Assembly: GCF_030272615.1 (NCBI RefSeq)
Contig: NC_081412.1
Location: 691,494,083 to 691,558,082, forward strand
Direction of reading: 5' to 3'
Length of the DNA stretch: 64,000 nt
From: Cryptomeria japonica
Lineage: Eukaryota > Streptophyta > Pinopsida > Cupressales > Cupressaceae
In this document: positions 9,760 to 20,686 of the stretch, one piece after another
Numbering within the stretch: position 1 is the first letter of the stretch
Layout: each line of letters begins with the position of its first letter
Translations under genes and position numbers: made by a program
The notes under the pieces: generated by a model
Told to the model about the DNA's origin: nothing
What the model saw: only the letters and a program-made list of their open reading frames with translations
Databases searched by the model: none

Positions 9760-12675
9760 TCCTTCTGAGTGAGCACATCATCACAGAATAAATGAGGTTG
9801 GCAAATCTTGTTGAGTAGTAGATTGCCCTCATCCATTGCATCTTGAATGTCCTTCTGTGCCTTTGGAAGATTAGACCGGAGCTCTATTAGCTTCCTCACC
9901 AAGGCAGTGTCCAGAGCCTTTTGATGTTCCTTCTTGGCATTTGCTTCTGCAACCTCTTCCAGGCTTTGCACCTGGTCTTCTACAACTATGCATAGGAGCT
10001 TCAATTGTGCAAGTGAGGAATCGGTACTGGGAAGGTTCGTACCGGGTATCAAATCGATAAGAGTGTCCATCGCAACTTGGATCACATCTTGCTCCTTTTT
10101 CCTCCTTATCACTTCCAGGTGTTCTTGAGAAACCTTAATGCTCTGTAGCAACTCTGATTCATTTGCAGACTGGAGGTCAATGGGACTAGTAATGTCAACT
10201 AGTTTAGCCTGACTACCAGTTGCCATTGGGGTCTCCACCTGTGTGCTCTTTACCACTGCTTCCTTGTCCTTGGCTTTTTGCTTATCTTCTTGGGCCTTCC
10301 TCTGCTCCTCTTCTTCATTCTTTCTTTTCTCTTCTTCTTCTCTCTTCTCTTCATCTTTTTGTGTTGTCTCTTCTTCATCCTTTTTCTTCTCCTCTTTCTT
10401 CTTCCTCTTCTCCTCTTCCTATTTTTTCTCTTCCTCTTTCCGCTTCTCCTCTTCTTTCTTTTCCTCTTCCTTCTTCTTCTTCTCTTCCTCGTGTTTGTTA
10501 TTTTCCTCTTCTCTTCTCTTCTTTTCCTCTTCTTTTCTCTTATCGTCTTCCTCTTTCCTCTTTTCCTCATTTTTTCTCTTATCCTCTTCCTCTTTCCTCT
10601 TTTCCTCTTCTTTTCTCTTATCCTCTTCATCTGCCTGTTTCTTCTTTTCTGCTTCATGTTGCTTCTTTTCTTCTTCTTCCTACTTTTCCTATCATGTTCC
10701 TTCTAATGGTGTACCCTAAGTAGCTTTTTCACCATCTACGGCATCAACGTCAATGGGTTCCATTTGTTCAGTGATTGGTTCCCCTTCACTATCATATACT
10801 TCATCCAGTTTTGATATTTTTGGGTCTTGCTCAGCCTTCTTGTTGGCTTGACGCACTTCATGAGTATGTATAGCAGTCATCATATGAAGATGAGTGTCTT
10901 TTTCAACATCATCAATTCTCCCTTCTAATAACCAGAGTCTTCTCCTTCTAGTGAAGAAGAGTCCTTTGTTTTGGTTAATGACTTCAAATAGCTCAGAATT
11001 GGATAGGTTAGGAAAGTATTGGGCAAATACTTTCTCCCTAATTTCCTATTCCTTCTCTATGGGAATGTGCCATTTGTTTTCTAAATAATTATACAAAGAA
11101 TCCGATGTCTCAGATATAATTTCTAAAGGCGACCAGTCATTAACACACAAATACTTAATGATTTCCTGTTCAACTTCTTCCTTTTCATCATCATTGAAAT
11201 CATCAAAATAATCAATTAAATCATTCAGAAATTTTCTCCTAATATTCTTTATAGTTCTTTGACAATGTGTCAAAGGTTTGTAAGAAGAAATATCAATATT
11301 TACCAATGCAGATGTTGTCGGTTCATTCTTTGTCTTTTTCTTCGTTTGCCTAGTCTTCTTAGGCGGTTATTCTGACATAGTTTCTTCTGAGTCTGGTGTA
11401 TTGCTTTTTGTCTTCCGCTTCCTCTCAAAGACTTTGGTAGGTGCCACTTCCGGTTTCTTCTTAGCTGGTGACCGCTTGGTCACTTTGGGATTGGCTGCAG
11501 TAACCGGTGCTGATGTTGAAGGCACTGCCTTTCCTTTCTTTACTGAGGGTTCTACAACTGATGTAACCCTCTCCAAATAGGTGTTGGTTCTCTTTGCCTT
11601 AGGATCAAGGGGTGAGGTGATTAGGGTAGAAGCATACTCGTCCAGCATATCATACATTACCTCATAGCCCATAGGCTCCACTTCTTCCTGTCTGGGCTCA
11701 ACGGCCTCCATTATGCATTCATCCACTTCGATGGTGAAGCAGATGTCTTCCTCATACTTTTTGACTATATCACTAGATATTCTTACCCTTTGGTTCATTT
11801 TGCATCTGAACTCATCAAAGTATTTGTTCAGTACTTCCGGATAGCTAGTTCCAGCCGCTTGTAGACTTTTGCTTGATTTGCTTTGTCACTGGTTGGTCAG
11901 CATACCACTGAATGTCACCTACTCCTGGAAAGTAGCCTTGGAAGTAAAAGAACAATCCAACCAATAGTTGTCCAAACTTAAATCTCAGTGCATTGTCCTG
12001 TTTGATTGAATTAAGATTCAATAGAAGTTGTCTTTGCATACAAGTGCAAAGATCGAATGATGCATCTTCCTTGATCATCCTGTAAGTGGCATTTACTGCT
12101 ATAGCAGAGATATAATTAATTCTTCTAGTAGAGAACGTCTAGTAACCTATCACCATGCAGGCATACTTGACTAGATCGTCCTTGATTGAGTTGACGGTCA
12201 TTCCACGTGAGTCGCTCACTCAACTGGTGAGCTTGGACATTTCAGTCTTGCTGACCTTCCTTAGGGCTGGCACTTCCCCTGTGTTATAGAAACCAATGAC
12301 GGCATGAATCACTTCTGGTGTGATGTCATGCGTCTGCTCTAAGTACATTTTATCACCATGCACTCTGCTCAGAATGATGCGAATGTGATCATCTGAAAAT
12401 TCTTCAAGAAAATAGACTACGTTGTGAAGTTTCTTCTTTTCTAGAATGCTAAATTTCAGTTTAATCTTCTTATCCTTCCCGCAGAACAAACTCAACTAGG
12501 AATGGATTACAAGAGACCCTAAGTCTTCAATTTTACAATCAATGTAATCTTAAATGCCTTCCTCCACTATAACTCTAGTGGGTACTAGGGATAGGGCATT
12601 GTATATTGCCTTTCGTTTGATGAAATCAACAGAATCAACAGGTGCACTAGAACTAGCATGTGATGTGGAAGTCAT
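9760..12675 (-). pseudogene. NA1-a ORF2, main part (unknown function)
   Basis: Begins at ATG 12675-12673 (Met-Thr-Ser-Thr-Ser). Visible landmarks are IRIILSRVHGDKMYLEQTHD, KFGQLLVGLFFYFQGYFPG, KMNQRVRISSDIVKKYEED, KRSPAKKKPEV, HCQRTIKNIRRKFLNDLIDYF and NLIPGTNLPSTDSSLAQLK, all with counterparts in NA1-b. A Lys/Glu-rich coiled-coil stretch is encoded by 10260-10715. The protein ends in the piece at 894-477. Several stops are in frame and one frameshift lies near 11845. I do not recognise any known domain; there is no pol motif. Basic clusters such as PAKKKPE and ERKRKTKSN could be nuclear-localisation signals (inference). Confidence 0.8.
10260..10715 (-). repeat. Lys/Glu-coding low-complexity tract in NA1-a ORF2
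   Basis: The plus strand is nearly pure CT, the minus strand nearly pure GA. In the ORF2 frame it encodes runs such as KREKKRKEEEKRKEEEDK, a charged single-helix or coiled-coil region. The parallel tract in NA1-b is 25670-26110. It creates several hydrophobic or basic shadow ORFs in other frames, which are not genes. Confidence 0.85.
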
Positions 12676-12689
12676 GATAAACAGAGAAT

Positions 12690-13117
12690 TTTGAAAAATA
12701 CCTTCGTAGATCAAAATTTAGGGCTTCGCAATTTGAATTTTTCTACACACTCCTTTGGTTGCTGAAATACCATTTTGCATTCTACACTTCTCCAATAGAT
12801 GATTGCCTTAGATTCTTCTTCAGGATTTTGATAAATTCTTTGAATCGCAGTGTAAATCGCTTTTCTTCGCTCTAAACTTGAAAAAATTCTTCGCTCGAAA
12901 GATGATAAGTGAGAAATGATTTGAAAATTCCTTTTAAATAGGTTCTCCACCTACCATAATAAATGATCCACTATTAGGGCGTAAACCCTAATTTGCCTTT
13001 TACCATTTCCGGTCTTCTGCCGACTGATAGGTATCTCATACCAGTTAAGGTCTTTTACCAGTGTCAACTAGGGGTTTGAGATATTTCACCATTTTCTCCC
13101 CCTAAGCTTTTTGTAGC
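12690..13117 (-). promoter_or_regulatory. NA1-a gag/ORF2 spacer with conserved block and TATA-like box
   Basis: Between the gag stop (13118-13120) and the ORF2 ATG is a noncoding stretch. On the minus strand it holds AGGGTTTACGCCCTAATAG, then TTATTATGGTAGGTGG (12945-12965), then CTATTTAAAAGG (12931-12942). NA1-b has the same order at 23380-23440 and NA2 a weaker version at 58580-58627. Position and conservation suggest an internal promoter or translation-control segment for ORF2 (inference). Confidence 0.5.
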
Positions 13118-14395
13118 TTAGTTTGCCAGTTCCAAAATTTCCACACTAGGTGCAGTAACCGTTTCTTCTTGCAACACTCATGGTTTCTTTTTCCAGGTTT
13201 TGTTCATATCCGCTTGAATAGTTTCAATATCAATCTTTCCTTTCGGAGTGACCGGTATGTCATATAATATGTTCTTTCTTGGTTTGCAGAATCTGGCAAT
13301 GTGACCCGGTTTGTTGCAATGATAGCAGAGCATTCCAGGTGCTCTCCATGGTCCATTATTCATGTTACAGTTCTTCCTCCTGCATGTTGCAGTAGTGTGA
13401 CCATGACAATGACAAATCAAACAGTTTGCTCTCCATCTGGTTGCCGCTTGATAGCCACTGCTACCTGACTGATGATTAAACGTATTAAACTAGTTGGAAT
13501 TCTGGTTCACAAAAGTTTCTGGACCAACTCCTTGAGTCCTCTAAGGATATCTTCTAGTGTTGTTCATAATAGACCTGCATTCAGATGCTCTATGCCCAAA
13601 CTTTTTGTATGCATAACAATTACCATTGAACTTATTGGATCTAGGTACATTGTTTATAAAGTAAGGAAAATTATTGTAGGCTTTGCTCCTACACACATTA
13701 GCAGTATGTCCTTCTTTAAGACAGTTAAAGCAAACATGTTTGAACTTTTTCTTACCTTTACCTTTGAATGTCGGTTGCTTCTTTGATGCTTTAGCATTTG
13801 CACTAGAGGTCTCACCTTTGTCATGACTGGAGTAGCCAAGTCCATCAGTAATCTTGATAGGTTTGGCTGATTCAAGCTTTTGCTCTAGCTTAACAGTACT
13901 CTTGTTGAACTTAGCAAGTATTTCCTTTGACTCAGAGAGTTATTTGGAAATAGTAGCATTTATTTCCATCAAGTTTGTATTCTCGGAGATGGCTATGTTC
14001 AGTTCTCCTTGCATGTCTTCCTTTTCCACTTTGCTCGCATGGAGTTGAGCAATTAGGGCACTGATTTCTAGTTTTAACTTGGAGATCTCATGATCTATGT
14101 CTTTTACAAGATCTTCAACTTTCCTTCAGTTCTCAAGCTCTTGACACATTCGGATAGTCACTCCTTCCAACTCCTTTCTTAGGTTGGAATTGGATTCATT
14201 TCACTTTTCTACTTCTTTAATTAGGGCTTCCATGTCCACTTCATCAGAGGAACTGTTTTCAGTTAGCTCCATTAGTTTTTCAGCATGTTCTCTCCTTTTT
14301 GCCTGAGAGGCCTTATATTTGACCATAAGTTCATCATAGGCTTGCTCAGACTGAGTGAGCCGATCAGTAAGTTCCCTCACAATGTATTTCCCCAT
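13118..14395 (-). pseudogene. NA1-a Gag-like protein: coiled coil and four CCHC knuckles
   Basis: One minus-strand frame from ATG 14395-14393 to TAA 13120-13118, 426 codons, broken by internal stops but without a frameshift. Residues 1-170 are a charged, heptad-like coiled coil (TDRLTQSEQAYDELMVKY, HEISKLKLEI). Four knuckles follow: CFNCLKEGHTANVC, CYAYKKFGHRASEC (second Cys is Tyr), CLICHCHGHTTATC and CYHCNKPGHIARFC. The C-terminus reads IETIQADMNKTWKKK. CCHC knuckles bind nucleic acid in retroelement nucleocapsids, so an RNA-packaging role is likely. The standard copia Gag domain is not visible. Confidence 0.85.
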
Positions 14396-14430
14396 ATCTC
14401 TTTCCAAGTGGTTAGACTTATAGAAAGGTT

Positions 14431-14443
14431 GGCTCTGATACCA
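14431..14443 (-). other. NA1-a primer-binding site (tRNA-iMet)
   Basis: On the minus strand TGGTATCAGAGCC lies two bases inside the 5' LTR, complementary to initiator tRNA-Met as in copia elements. Confidence 0.92.
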
Positions 14444-14445
14444 AT

Positions 14446-15611
14446 TGATGAATACTAAGAGGGGGGATGAATTAGTATGCCAAAAATTACTATACTTAAA
14501 CACTTTACTAGTCTAGCAGTAAACTGGTAAAATAGTTTAGCAAACAAACCGGTTAGCACACATGCAAACCAAATAGAAAACAATGCATTCACCCACAGAA
14601 GCACAATCACCATAACACAAGAGATTTTAACATGGAAACCCAAATGGGAAAAACCATGGTGAGATGAAACTCACAAGTAACTATCTACAAAATAGGAACC
14701 AGACCGGTTAAGGTCATACAATGTTCTTTACCAGAATAGATCCTGTTAGGAATCTCAATCTCTGTTAGGAGATAAGTCCGATTAAAGGCTACCTTGCTAG
14801 AGGATTTTAGATCCACAAATGTGAACCACCTTATTAGAGGATTTACAAAAGGATTTTTGGGCCTACCCAGTTAAGGGCTTAAGACTTGTCAAGGATGTGA
14901 GTAATCAACAAGTGAGTGATCTAGCAAATAACACAAATTGTGTGGTTAGATCCTTGATAGCTCGTTCCTAATGCATTCTAGCATTACTTTAGTCTTCAAC
15001 ACATTCACACTCTACCTTCTCTCACAAACCTGAACTTCTCTTCTATAATCACACTTACAAGAACTCATCAACCACCTTAAACCCTAGCAACACCCTAAAA
15101 CCCTAGACATGATGTCCTTATAAAGGAATCTAATTTCATGTCGGTCCAATAGGATTACAATACAATTTCCTAGGTTCAATGCATCTGGACACTTTTGGTA
15201 ACACAACACAAATGCACTACCAAAGTGTCAGCACTGCCAAACAATCGGTGGATGGTAACTCATCACAAAATGTCAATTGGTAACTCATCACAGAGTATTA
15301 CCGGTTCAAACAAAATACCGGTTTAAGCAAAATACCAGTTTCCGGTTTGATAAAATGAAGACTGGGAAATATGAGTTGTGTTGCTTCGTTCCTTCGTACC
15401 ACTTGAGATCCTTGAACTGCTTGGGTTCTTCATAAGACTTGAGAATAGTAAACACTTTCTGCAAAACACCAATAGTCTAAAGACTATAATACATCATACC
15501 AGTTGGAACAAATACCGGTTGAGCTTTAACTAATACATACAAAAAGTGATCTCAAATCAACTGTGTATCCATCAATGACAATCACAACATCAATCATCAA
15601 AAATGCCAACA
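14446..15611 (-). repeat. NA1-a 5' LTR (1166 bp)
   Basis: On the plus strand it runs from TGATGAATACTAAGAGG to AAATGCCAACA. It is followed by attag (15612-15616), one copy of the element's target duplication. It shares its ends with the solo LTR at 7814-8911 and the NA1-b LTRs. On the minus strand it includes the U5 words GGTTTTTCCC and TGGGTTTCCA and a G/C-run near the inner end. Confidence 0.93.
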
Positions 15612-15616
15612 ATTAG

Positions 15617-16559
15617 AGTGTTTGATTTACCACTTTGATGAGTCACTCGAGCTTTGATTCATCCTATCTTTGAATCAACCCTTTAGGAAGAATTGATTGG
15701 AGTAAGCATAGGTTGTTGGTCTAGAATCATGCACTAGCCTCTACCTTATTGGTTCTACTAGCTAAACAAGTCTGAACCTTATTTCACTATCTAAAGTAGG
15801 AATAGATCCTTCCCCCCATGCTCCCATTATGCAAAATATAGTGGATTACCTAAAGGAAGTGTTCTCAGGGCTCCTCAAGCCCTTTTAGCTCACCTTTGAT
15901 CCCTAACCTTTATAATAGGGACAACTTTTGATCAATAGGAAGGGGAATTTTGTGAAAGATATCTCTTGCACCATCTTGAAAAGGTGGCACAAATATTTCT
16001 CCCTCATACCCCTACTATTTTAAGGGCCTTCGATGAAGCAAATAATTATTTGTAGATTGTCCTATTCTCCTTTCTAGATATGATAGGGGATGTTACTTGT
16101 TATACCAATAGGGCATCTTGGATCAAAATCCTTGAGGGAAGCTACTGTCTTCTACCTTGGGACAAAGGACCCAATTTTAATAAATGGATGAATATGCTTG
16201 CCATACTATTCTGAAGTGCTGACAATGAGTGACACAATTGGAGTGCAATCATTTATTGACCAAAGAATCAGGGAACTTAATCCTCTCTTTACCACTTTAT
16301 TAACAATTATATAGTAGCAGCGAATGAAATGTGATTAGCCTAAACCATTAAAATGAGGTTGTGGGAGAGAAATCTAAGCATCATGTTGCTAGGAAAACCA
16401 GTGGGTGGAATACTACACCCTAGATGATGATAGTCTACTAGTCAAAAGCATCATGATAGCTTATGCTCTAACCTAAGTAGCATGGAACACATTGAATCCC
16501 TTGTGAATCAATAAGGAGCACCTTGCAAGGATAAATACTCTTGGGTCACCAATAGTGAA
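15617..16559. other. Unassigned spacer between NA1-a and NA1-b
   Basis: No ORF, RNA gene or clear repeat boundary is seen in about 940 bp. Removing NA1-b would join it to the equally unassigned 28390-29565. Base composition resembles the flanking transposons, so it may be an old, decayed element, but nothing in it is diagnostic. Confidence 0.6.
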
Positions 16560-16564
16560 ATAGT

Positions 16565-17695
16565 TGTTGGTATTTTGATGATGTTTAGTTGTGATTGTCA
16601 TTGATGGACACACACTTATTTGATGTATGAATTATTCTCAACCGGTATCTGTTCTAACTGGTATTGTATGTATAGTCTTTTTTTGTTGAAGACTATTGGT
16701 GTTGTGCATAAAATGCTTACTGGTCTTAGTATGACCAAAGACCCCAAGTGGTATGAAGATCTCAAGTTGAATGAAGACCCCGAGTGACAGTTAATCTTTT
16801 GATCAGAACACTATGTTCTAGGTTTCCAGTCTTCACTTGTTAATCGGTGATCGGTATATTTAGTTAACCGGTATACATGGAATGTGTGATGAGTTATCAT
16901 CCACCAACACTATGGTGGTGTTTCTGTGCCGTGTTGCCAAATGTGTCTAGATACACTGTACCTAGGAAATTGTAGTATAATCTTATTGGACCATCATGAA
17001 ATCAAGTTCCTATATAAGGACATCATGTCTAGGGTTTTTGATATAGAAGAGAAGTTGAGATGCGTGAGTCTTTGAGAGAAGATTAGGTCTGATCAAGAAA
17101 AGGTATCTCGTGACTGAGAGTGTAAAACATAGAAGACTGAAGTAATGCTTGAATGCATTAACAAGGAGTTGTCAAGGATCTAATCAAGCATATGTGCTAC
17201 TATCTAGATCATTCACTTGTTGATTACTAATATCTTCGACAAGTCTGAAACCCTTAACTAGGTAGGCCCAGCCAAGCCTATTGTAAATCCTCTAACAAGG
17301 TGGTTCACAGTTGTGAATCTGAAATCCTTTAACAGGGTATTCTCTAATAGGACTTATCTCCTAACAAAGATCTAGATTCCTAACGGGATCTATTTTGGTG
17401 AAGAACATTGTTAGACCTTAATTGGTTTGACCTTAACCAGTCTGGTTACTATTCTGCAAATAGTTGACTTGTGAGTTTTACTCACCATGGTTTTTCCCAT
17501 TTGGGTTTCCACCTCAAAACATCTTGTGTTATGGTGATTTCACTTCTGTGGGTGAATGCTTTATTTTCTATTTGGCTTCTTTATGTTCTAATCAGTTTAT
17601 TGTTTAACCTGCTACATCGGTCTTCAGTTAAACTACTTAAGTATTTGTCTAACTTATTGGGTATACTAATTCACCCCCCCTCTTAGTATTCATCA
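16565..17695 (+). repeat. NA1-b 5' LTR (1131 bp)
   Basis: Runs from TGTTGGTATTTTGATGATG to TTAGTATTCATCA, repeated at 27254-28384 with scattered single-base differences. Near the end are GGTTTTTCCC and TTGGGTTTCCAC (about 17490-17511), a C-run (17674-17680) and CTCTTAGTATT. Confidence 0.96.
17011..17020 (+). promoter_or_regulatory. Candidate TATA box of the NA1-b LTR
   Basis: TATATAAGGA lies in the middle of the 5' LTR and is kept at about 27700-27709 in the 3' LTR. NA1-a and NA1-c have the complementary TCCTTATAAAGGA-like sequence at the matching place. Confidence 0.5.
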
Positions 17696-17697
17696 AT

Positions 17698-17710
17698 TGG
17701 TATAAGAGCC
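17698..17710 (+). other. NA1-b primer-binding site (tRNA-iMet, one mismatch)
   Basis: TGGTATAAGAGCC lies two bases after the LTR. It differs from the standard TGGTATCAGAGCC by one base, probably a later mutation. Confidence 0.88.
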
Positions 17711-17745
17711 AACCTTTCTATAAGTCTAACCACTTGGAAGGAGAT

Positions 17746-18584
17746 ATGGGGGAATACAGCATGAGGGAACTCACTCACCATTTGGCTGAATCTGAGAGAG
17801 CATATTATGAACTCAAGGTCAAGTTTAAAGCCTATTTAGCCAAGAGAAGAGATCTTGCTGAGCAGTTGATGGAACTTACTGAAAATAACTCTTCTGATAA
17901 AGCAGACATGGATGCCCTAGTTGGAGAAGTGGAGAAATTAAATGAATCCAAAACTAACCTGAGGAGGGTGTTGGAAGGACTGACTATCAAGATGAGAAAA
18001 GAACTAGAAAACAGAAGAAAAGCTGAAGATTTGGTGAAGGACAAGGAGCATGAGATATCTAAATTGAAGCAAGAAATCGGTACCATTACCACCTATCTTC
18101 AAGAGGGTAAAGAAGAGAAAGAAGAAATGCAAGCTGAACTGAATGCAGCTATCTCTCAAAATGAAACCTTGATGAAGACCAATGATGATCTTTCCAAGGA
18201 ACTTGCTGAGACAAAAGAGATACTTGCTAAGTTCAACCAGAGTGCTGCTAAGTTAGAATAAAAGATGGAATCAGTAAAGCCATCAAAGTATACTGTTGGA
18301 CTTGGTTTCTATGGATACGAGGAAGGTGAGACCTCTAGAAGAAAGAGTGATGCACTGAAGAAGCAATCAACACCTAAGAACAACAATGAAAGTAAAGGTA
18401 AGGAAAAGTTTAAACATGTTTGCTTTAACTGTCTTAAGGAAGGGCATACTGCCAATGTATGTAGGAGAACACCTTACAATAACTTTCCTTATTTTCAAAA
18501 CAATGTGGATAGACCTAGTAGATTTAATGGTCACTATTATGCATGCAACAAGTTTGGGCATAGAGATTTTGAGTGCAAGTCAGT
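17746..18584 (+). pseudogene. NA1-b Gag-like protein, N-terminal piece
   Basis: ATG at 17746 gives Met-Gly-Glu-Tyr-Ser-Met-Arg-Glu-Leu. A TTG four codons upstream is open but unlikely to be the start. About 170 residues of coiled coil (KVKFKAYLAKRRDLAEQL, EEMQAELNAAISQNETLM) are followed by a TAA at 18259-18261, then in the same frame knuckle 1, CFNCLKEGHTANVC, and a degenerate knuckle 2 ending CNKFGHRDFEC. S1 interrupts the frame here. Removing 18585-22800 (4216 bp) joins it exactly in frame to 22801. Confidence 0.87.
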
Positions 18585-19383
18585 TGTAGTGCCCCTACCC
18601 TAGTCAGCTTTGTAAAACCAGCTTCACCTTGGTTGACTTTTTATGTGGCATTCTTGGATGGTTGATTTACCATTATGTAATGTTGTAGTAAGATATTATG
18701 ATTATTGTGCGTACCTGTTAATGTGCTTTCGCATTGATTCTTATGTAAGTTTAATTTTTCTCCTGATTCTTGTTATTAATCTCGAGCTAACACCTTCATT
18801 AATATATATATATATATGTATGCTTGTGTGACTCCTGGTTGCAGGAGATGGTAGGTATAGTACCGCCTAGGTGTGAGGTTTGTCTTCACCTAGGTTCGAA
18901 GGTTTGAGTATACCTCCTTCATCCTTAGAGTTTAGATTAGGTGGTCATAAAACCCTCATTTTACCCTAGTCATGCTCAAGTGAGCGTCGTCGGTGGTCCG
19001 TCAGTTTCCCTTTTTGTTTGGGTTTGTGGGTCATGTATTTGGTTGGCTTTCTTGGGTTGCGTGCTTTGCATGTGGTAAAATTGAGTATTTAATCCTAAGT
19101 ATTTTTTTTAATTTAATGTGTTCATTTACACATTAGTAATTAAGGAACTAAATTAAATAGGTTTCTTTTATGTGATTAATCATTAATTAAAAATTGCTCT
19201 ATTCATGTTTGTAGCAAGTTCAATTTAATGGTTAATTTTAAATAATGAATTTATTCAGTTTATGCATTTTGAAAGGAAAGTTTAAATTTAGTCGAAATAG
19301 AAATAATTTAACCTCTTTTGCATTTTGGAATAGAAAGGTTAATTTTAATTTTTAAGAAAATCAATCTTAATTAGAAAAGCAAG

Positions 19384-19387
<4 letters not shown>

Positions 19388-19428
<41 letters not shown>
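19388..19428. repeat. (TA)n microsatellite in S1
   Basis: About 40 bp of uninterrupted TA dinucleotides. Shorter or similar tracts lie at 18801-18818 and 20650-20683. Confidence 0.95.
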
Positions 19429-19430
<2 letters not shown>

Positions 19431-20307
19431 ATATAGTGTGAAAGATTGATTTTGGGATTTTATTTTAATTAAAAATATTTTACCCTCATTAATAGTTTGG
19501 AATATAAATGTTAGCTTTGTTAATATTGAGAAAATTAAAATTAAATGAGGGAGAGAAGCATTTTGATTTTTAATTAGAAAAGCAAGTTTAGAATATGTGA
19601 ATAGTTTGAAAAGAATGATTTTTCATTTTATTTAAAAGATGTTTAAATTCAAAAATAAGAGATTAGGTCAAATATTCTTCCATTTACCCTATATTTAAAA
19701 ATATTTTTGGAGATTATTTTTGGAGAGCATTTTTGACAAACATTTTTGGGGAGAAGGATTTTTGGAGGAGATTTGGGCATTTTGGGAAGGAAGGATTTCT
19801 TGAGTTGAAGGTTGGGCTCTTCATCAGATCTTGCCAGGAATGTGAAATGAGGTAGGATTCAGGAGCATCTCTTTGATTTCTTGTTTTATTGGGTTTGTTT
19901 TTCTAAAAATCAAATATTGGGGAATGGTTGTTCATGATGAAATCTTGCTTAAAATCTCCATGAATGTTCTTAAATTTAAGTTTTAGTTTTGGGAATATTG
20001 GTTGTTTTTGGGTCAAGATTGGTTAAATGGAGTAGATAAATAGGTGTAAATCCATCTTAGTTTACCAAATATGGTTTTTCTGGTTGAGAAAATCTGCCTA
20101 TTTGAAAATTATTCAACATAGATTATGTATTTGGAAAACCATGATCGTTCTAGAAAAAATTCCAATATTTGTTGTTCTTGGTCATTTTGGAAATTTAATT
20201 TAGTCTCTGTGATAGACTGTATGTTATTTAGAACTTGGGGTTTTATTTTATTTTCATTTTATTTGGGGTTATGAAATATTAAAACAAATTTATTTTTTTC
20301 GTTTTCA

Positions 20308-20540
20308 GCGGATTAGGGTTGGAGGGCGGAGGAGCTGAGGCTCTACCCGCGCCCTCCTCCCTGCAGGTTGCAGCAGTGCCCGCGTCCACATTGGTGGCCA
20401 CAGGGACCTACGACCACAGTGTGGTCGTGGGAAAACCCTGTGTCCACAGTGGCTGCAGGGGCCCCTGCGTCCACAGTGTGGCCGTGGGGGGGCTACGGTG
20501 GCTTCCACCTCTCCCGTGATGGGAGGTGGGCCCCGCAGTG
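20308..20540. other. GC-rich island inside S1
   Basis: A sharp GC-rich, CpG-containing block in otherwise AT-rich sequence, with repeated words related to GTCCACAGTGTGGCCGTGG (for example near 20421-20437 and 20468-20488) that are partly palindromic. It may be the promoter or transcript-start part of the LTR (inference). Short ORFs in it on both strands look fortuitous. Confidence 0.6.
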
Positions 20541-20646
20541 GTACCCCGCATCATTTTTAAAAAAAACCTAGTTTATTAAAAGTTTGTTTTTATATAGTTT
20601 TTAATTGGTTATTAATTATTATTAATATATATTTTATTAATGAAAA

Positions 20647-20649
<3 letters not shown>

Positions 20650-20683
<34 letters not shown>
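20650..20683. repeat. (TA)n microsatellite in S1, second tract
   Basis: About 34 bp of uninterrupted TA dinucleotides. Confidence 0.95.

Positions 20684-20686
<3 letters not shown>

Larger units (their letters stand above)
1..15611 (-). mobile_element. NA1-a: pol-less copia-type LTR element, 3' end outside the window
   Basis: On the minus strand this element runs 5' LTR (14446-15611), PBS (14431-14443), gag-like ORF (13118-14395), spacer, large ORF2 (12675 down to 9760, resuming at 894-477), purine tracts and the first 230 bp of the 3' LTR (1-230). Copia-1 is inserted inside ORF2 and explains the gap 895-9754. No protease, integrase, RT or RNase H motif occurs between the LTRs, so the element could not have moved by itself. 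The right flank is attag (15612-15616); the matching left flank lies outside the window. Gene order and protein content match NA1-b, which sits in the opposite orientation less than 1 kb to the right. Confidence 0.9.

Noticed and set aside
10220-10723. Overlapping Ser/Phe/Leu-rich plus-strand ORFs and a Lys/Arg-rich minus-strand ORF
   Set aside because: They are shadows of the GA/CT low-complexity tract; the supported frame is ORF2 of NA1-a, which gives the Lys/Glu-rich coiled coil.
14431-14443. tRNA-Met gene fragments at the TGGTATCAGAGC sites
   Set aside because: Only 12-13 bp match, and they lie next to LTRs; they are primer-binding sites.
20305-20571. Short ORFs on both strands in the GC island of S1
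   Set aside because: GC-rich DNA with few stops gives chance ORFs; composition is repetitive and no motif is seen.
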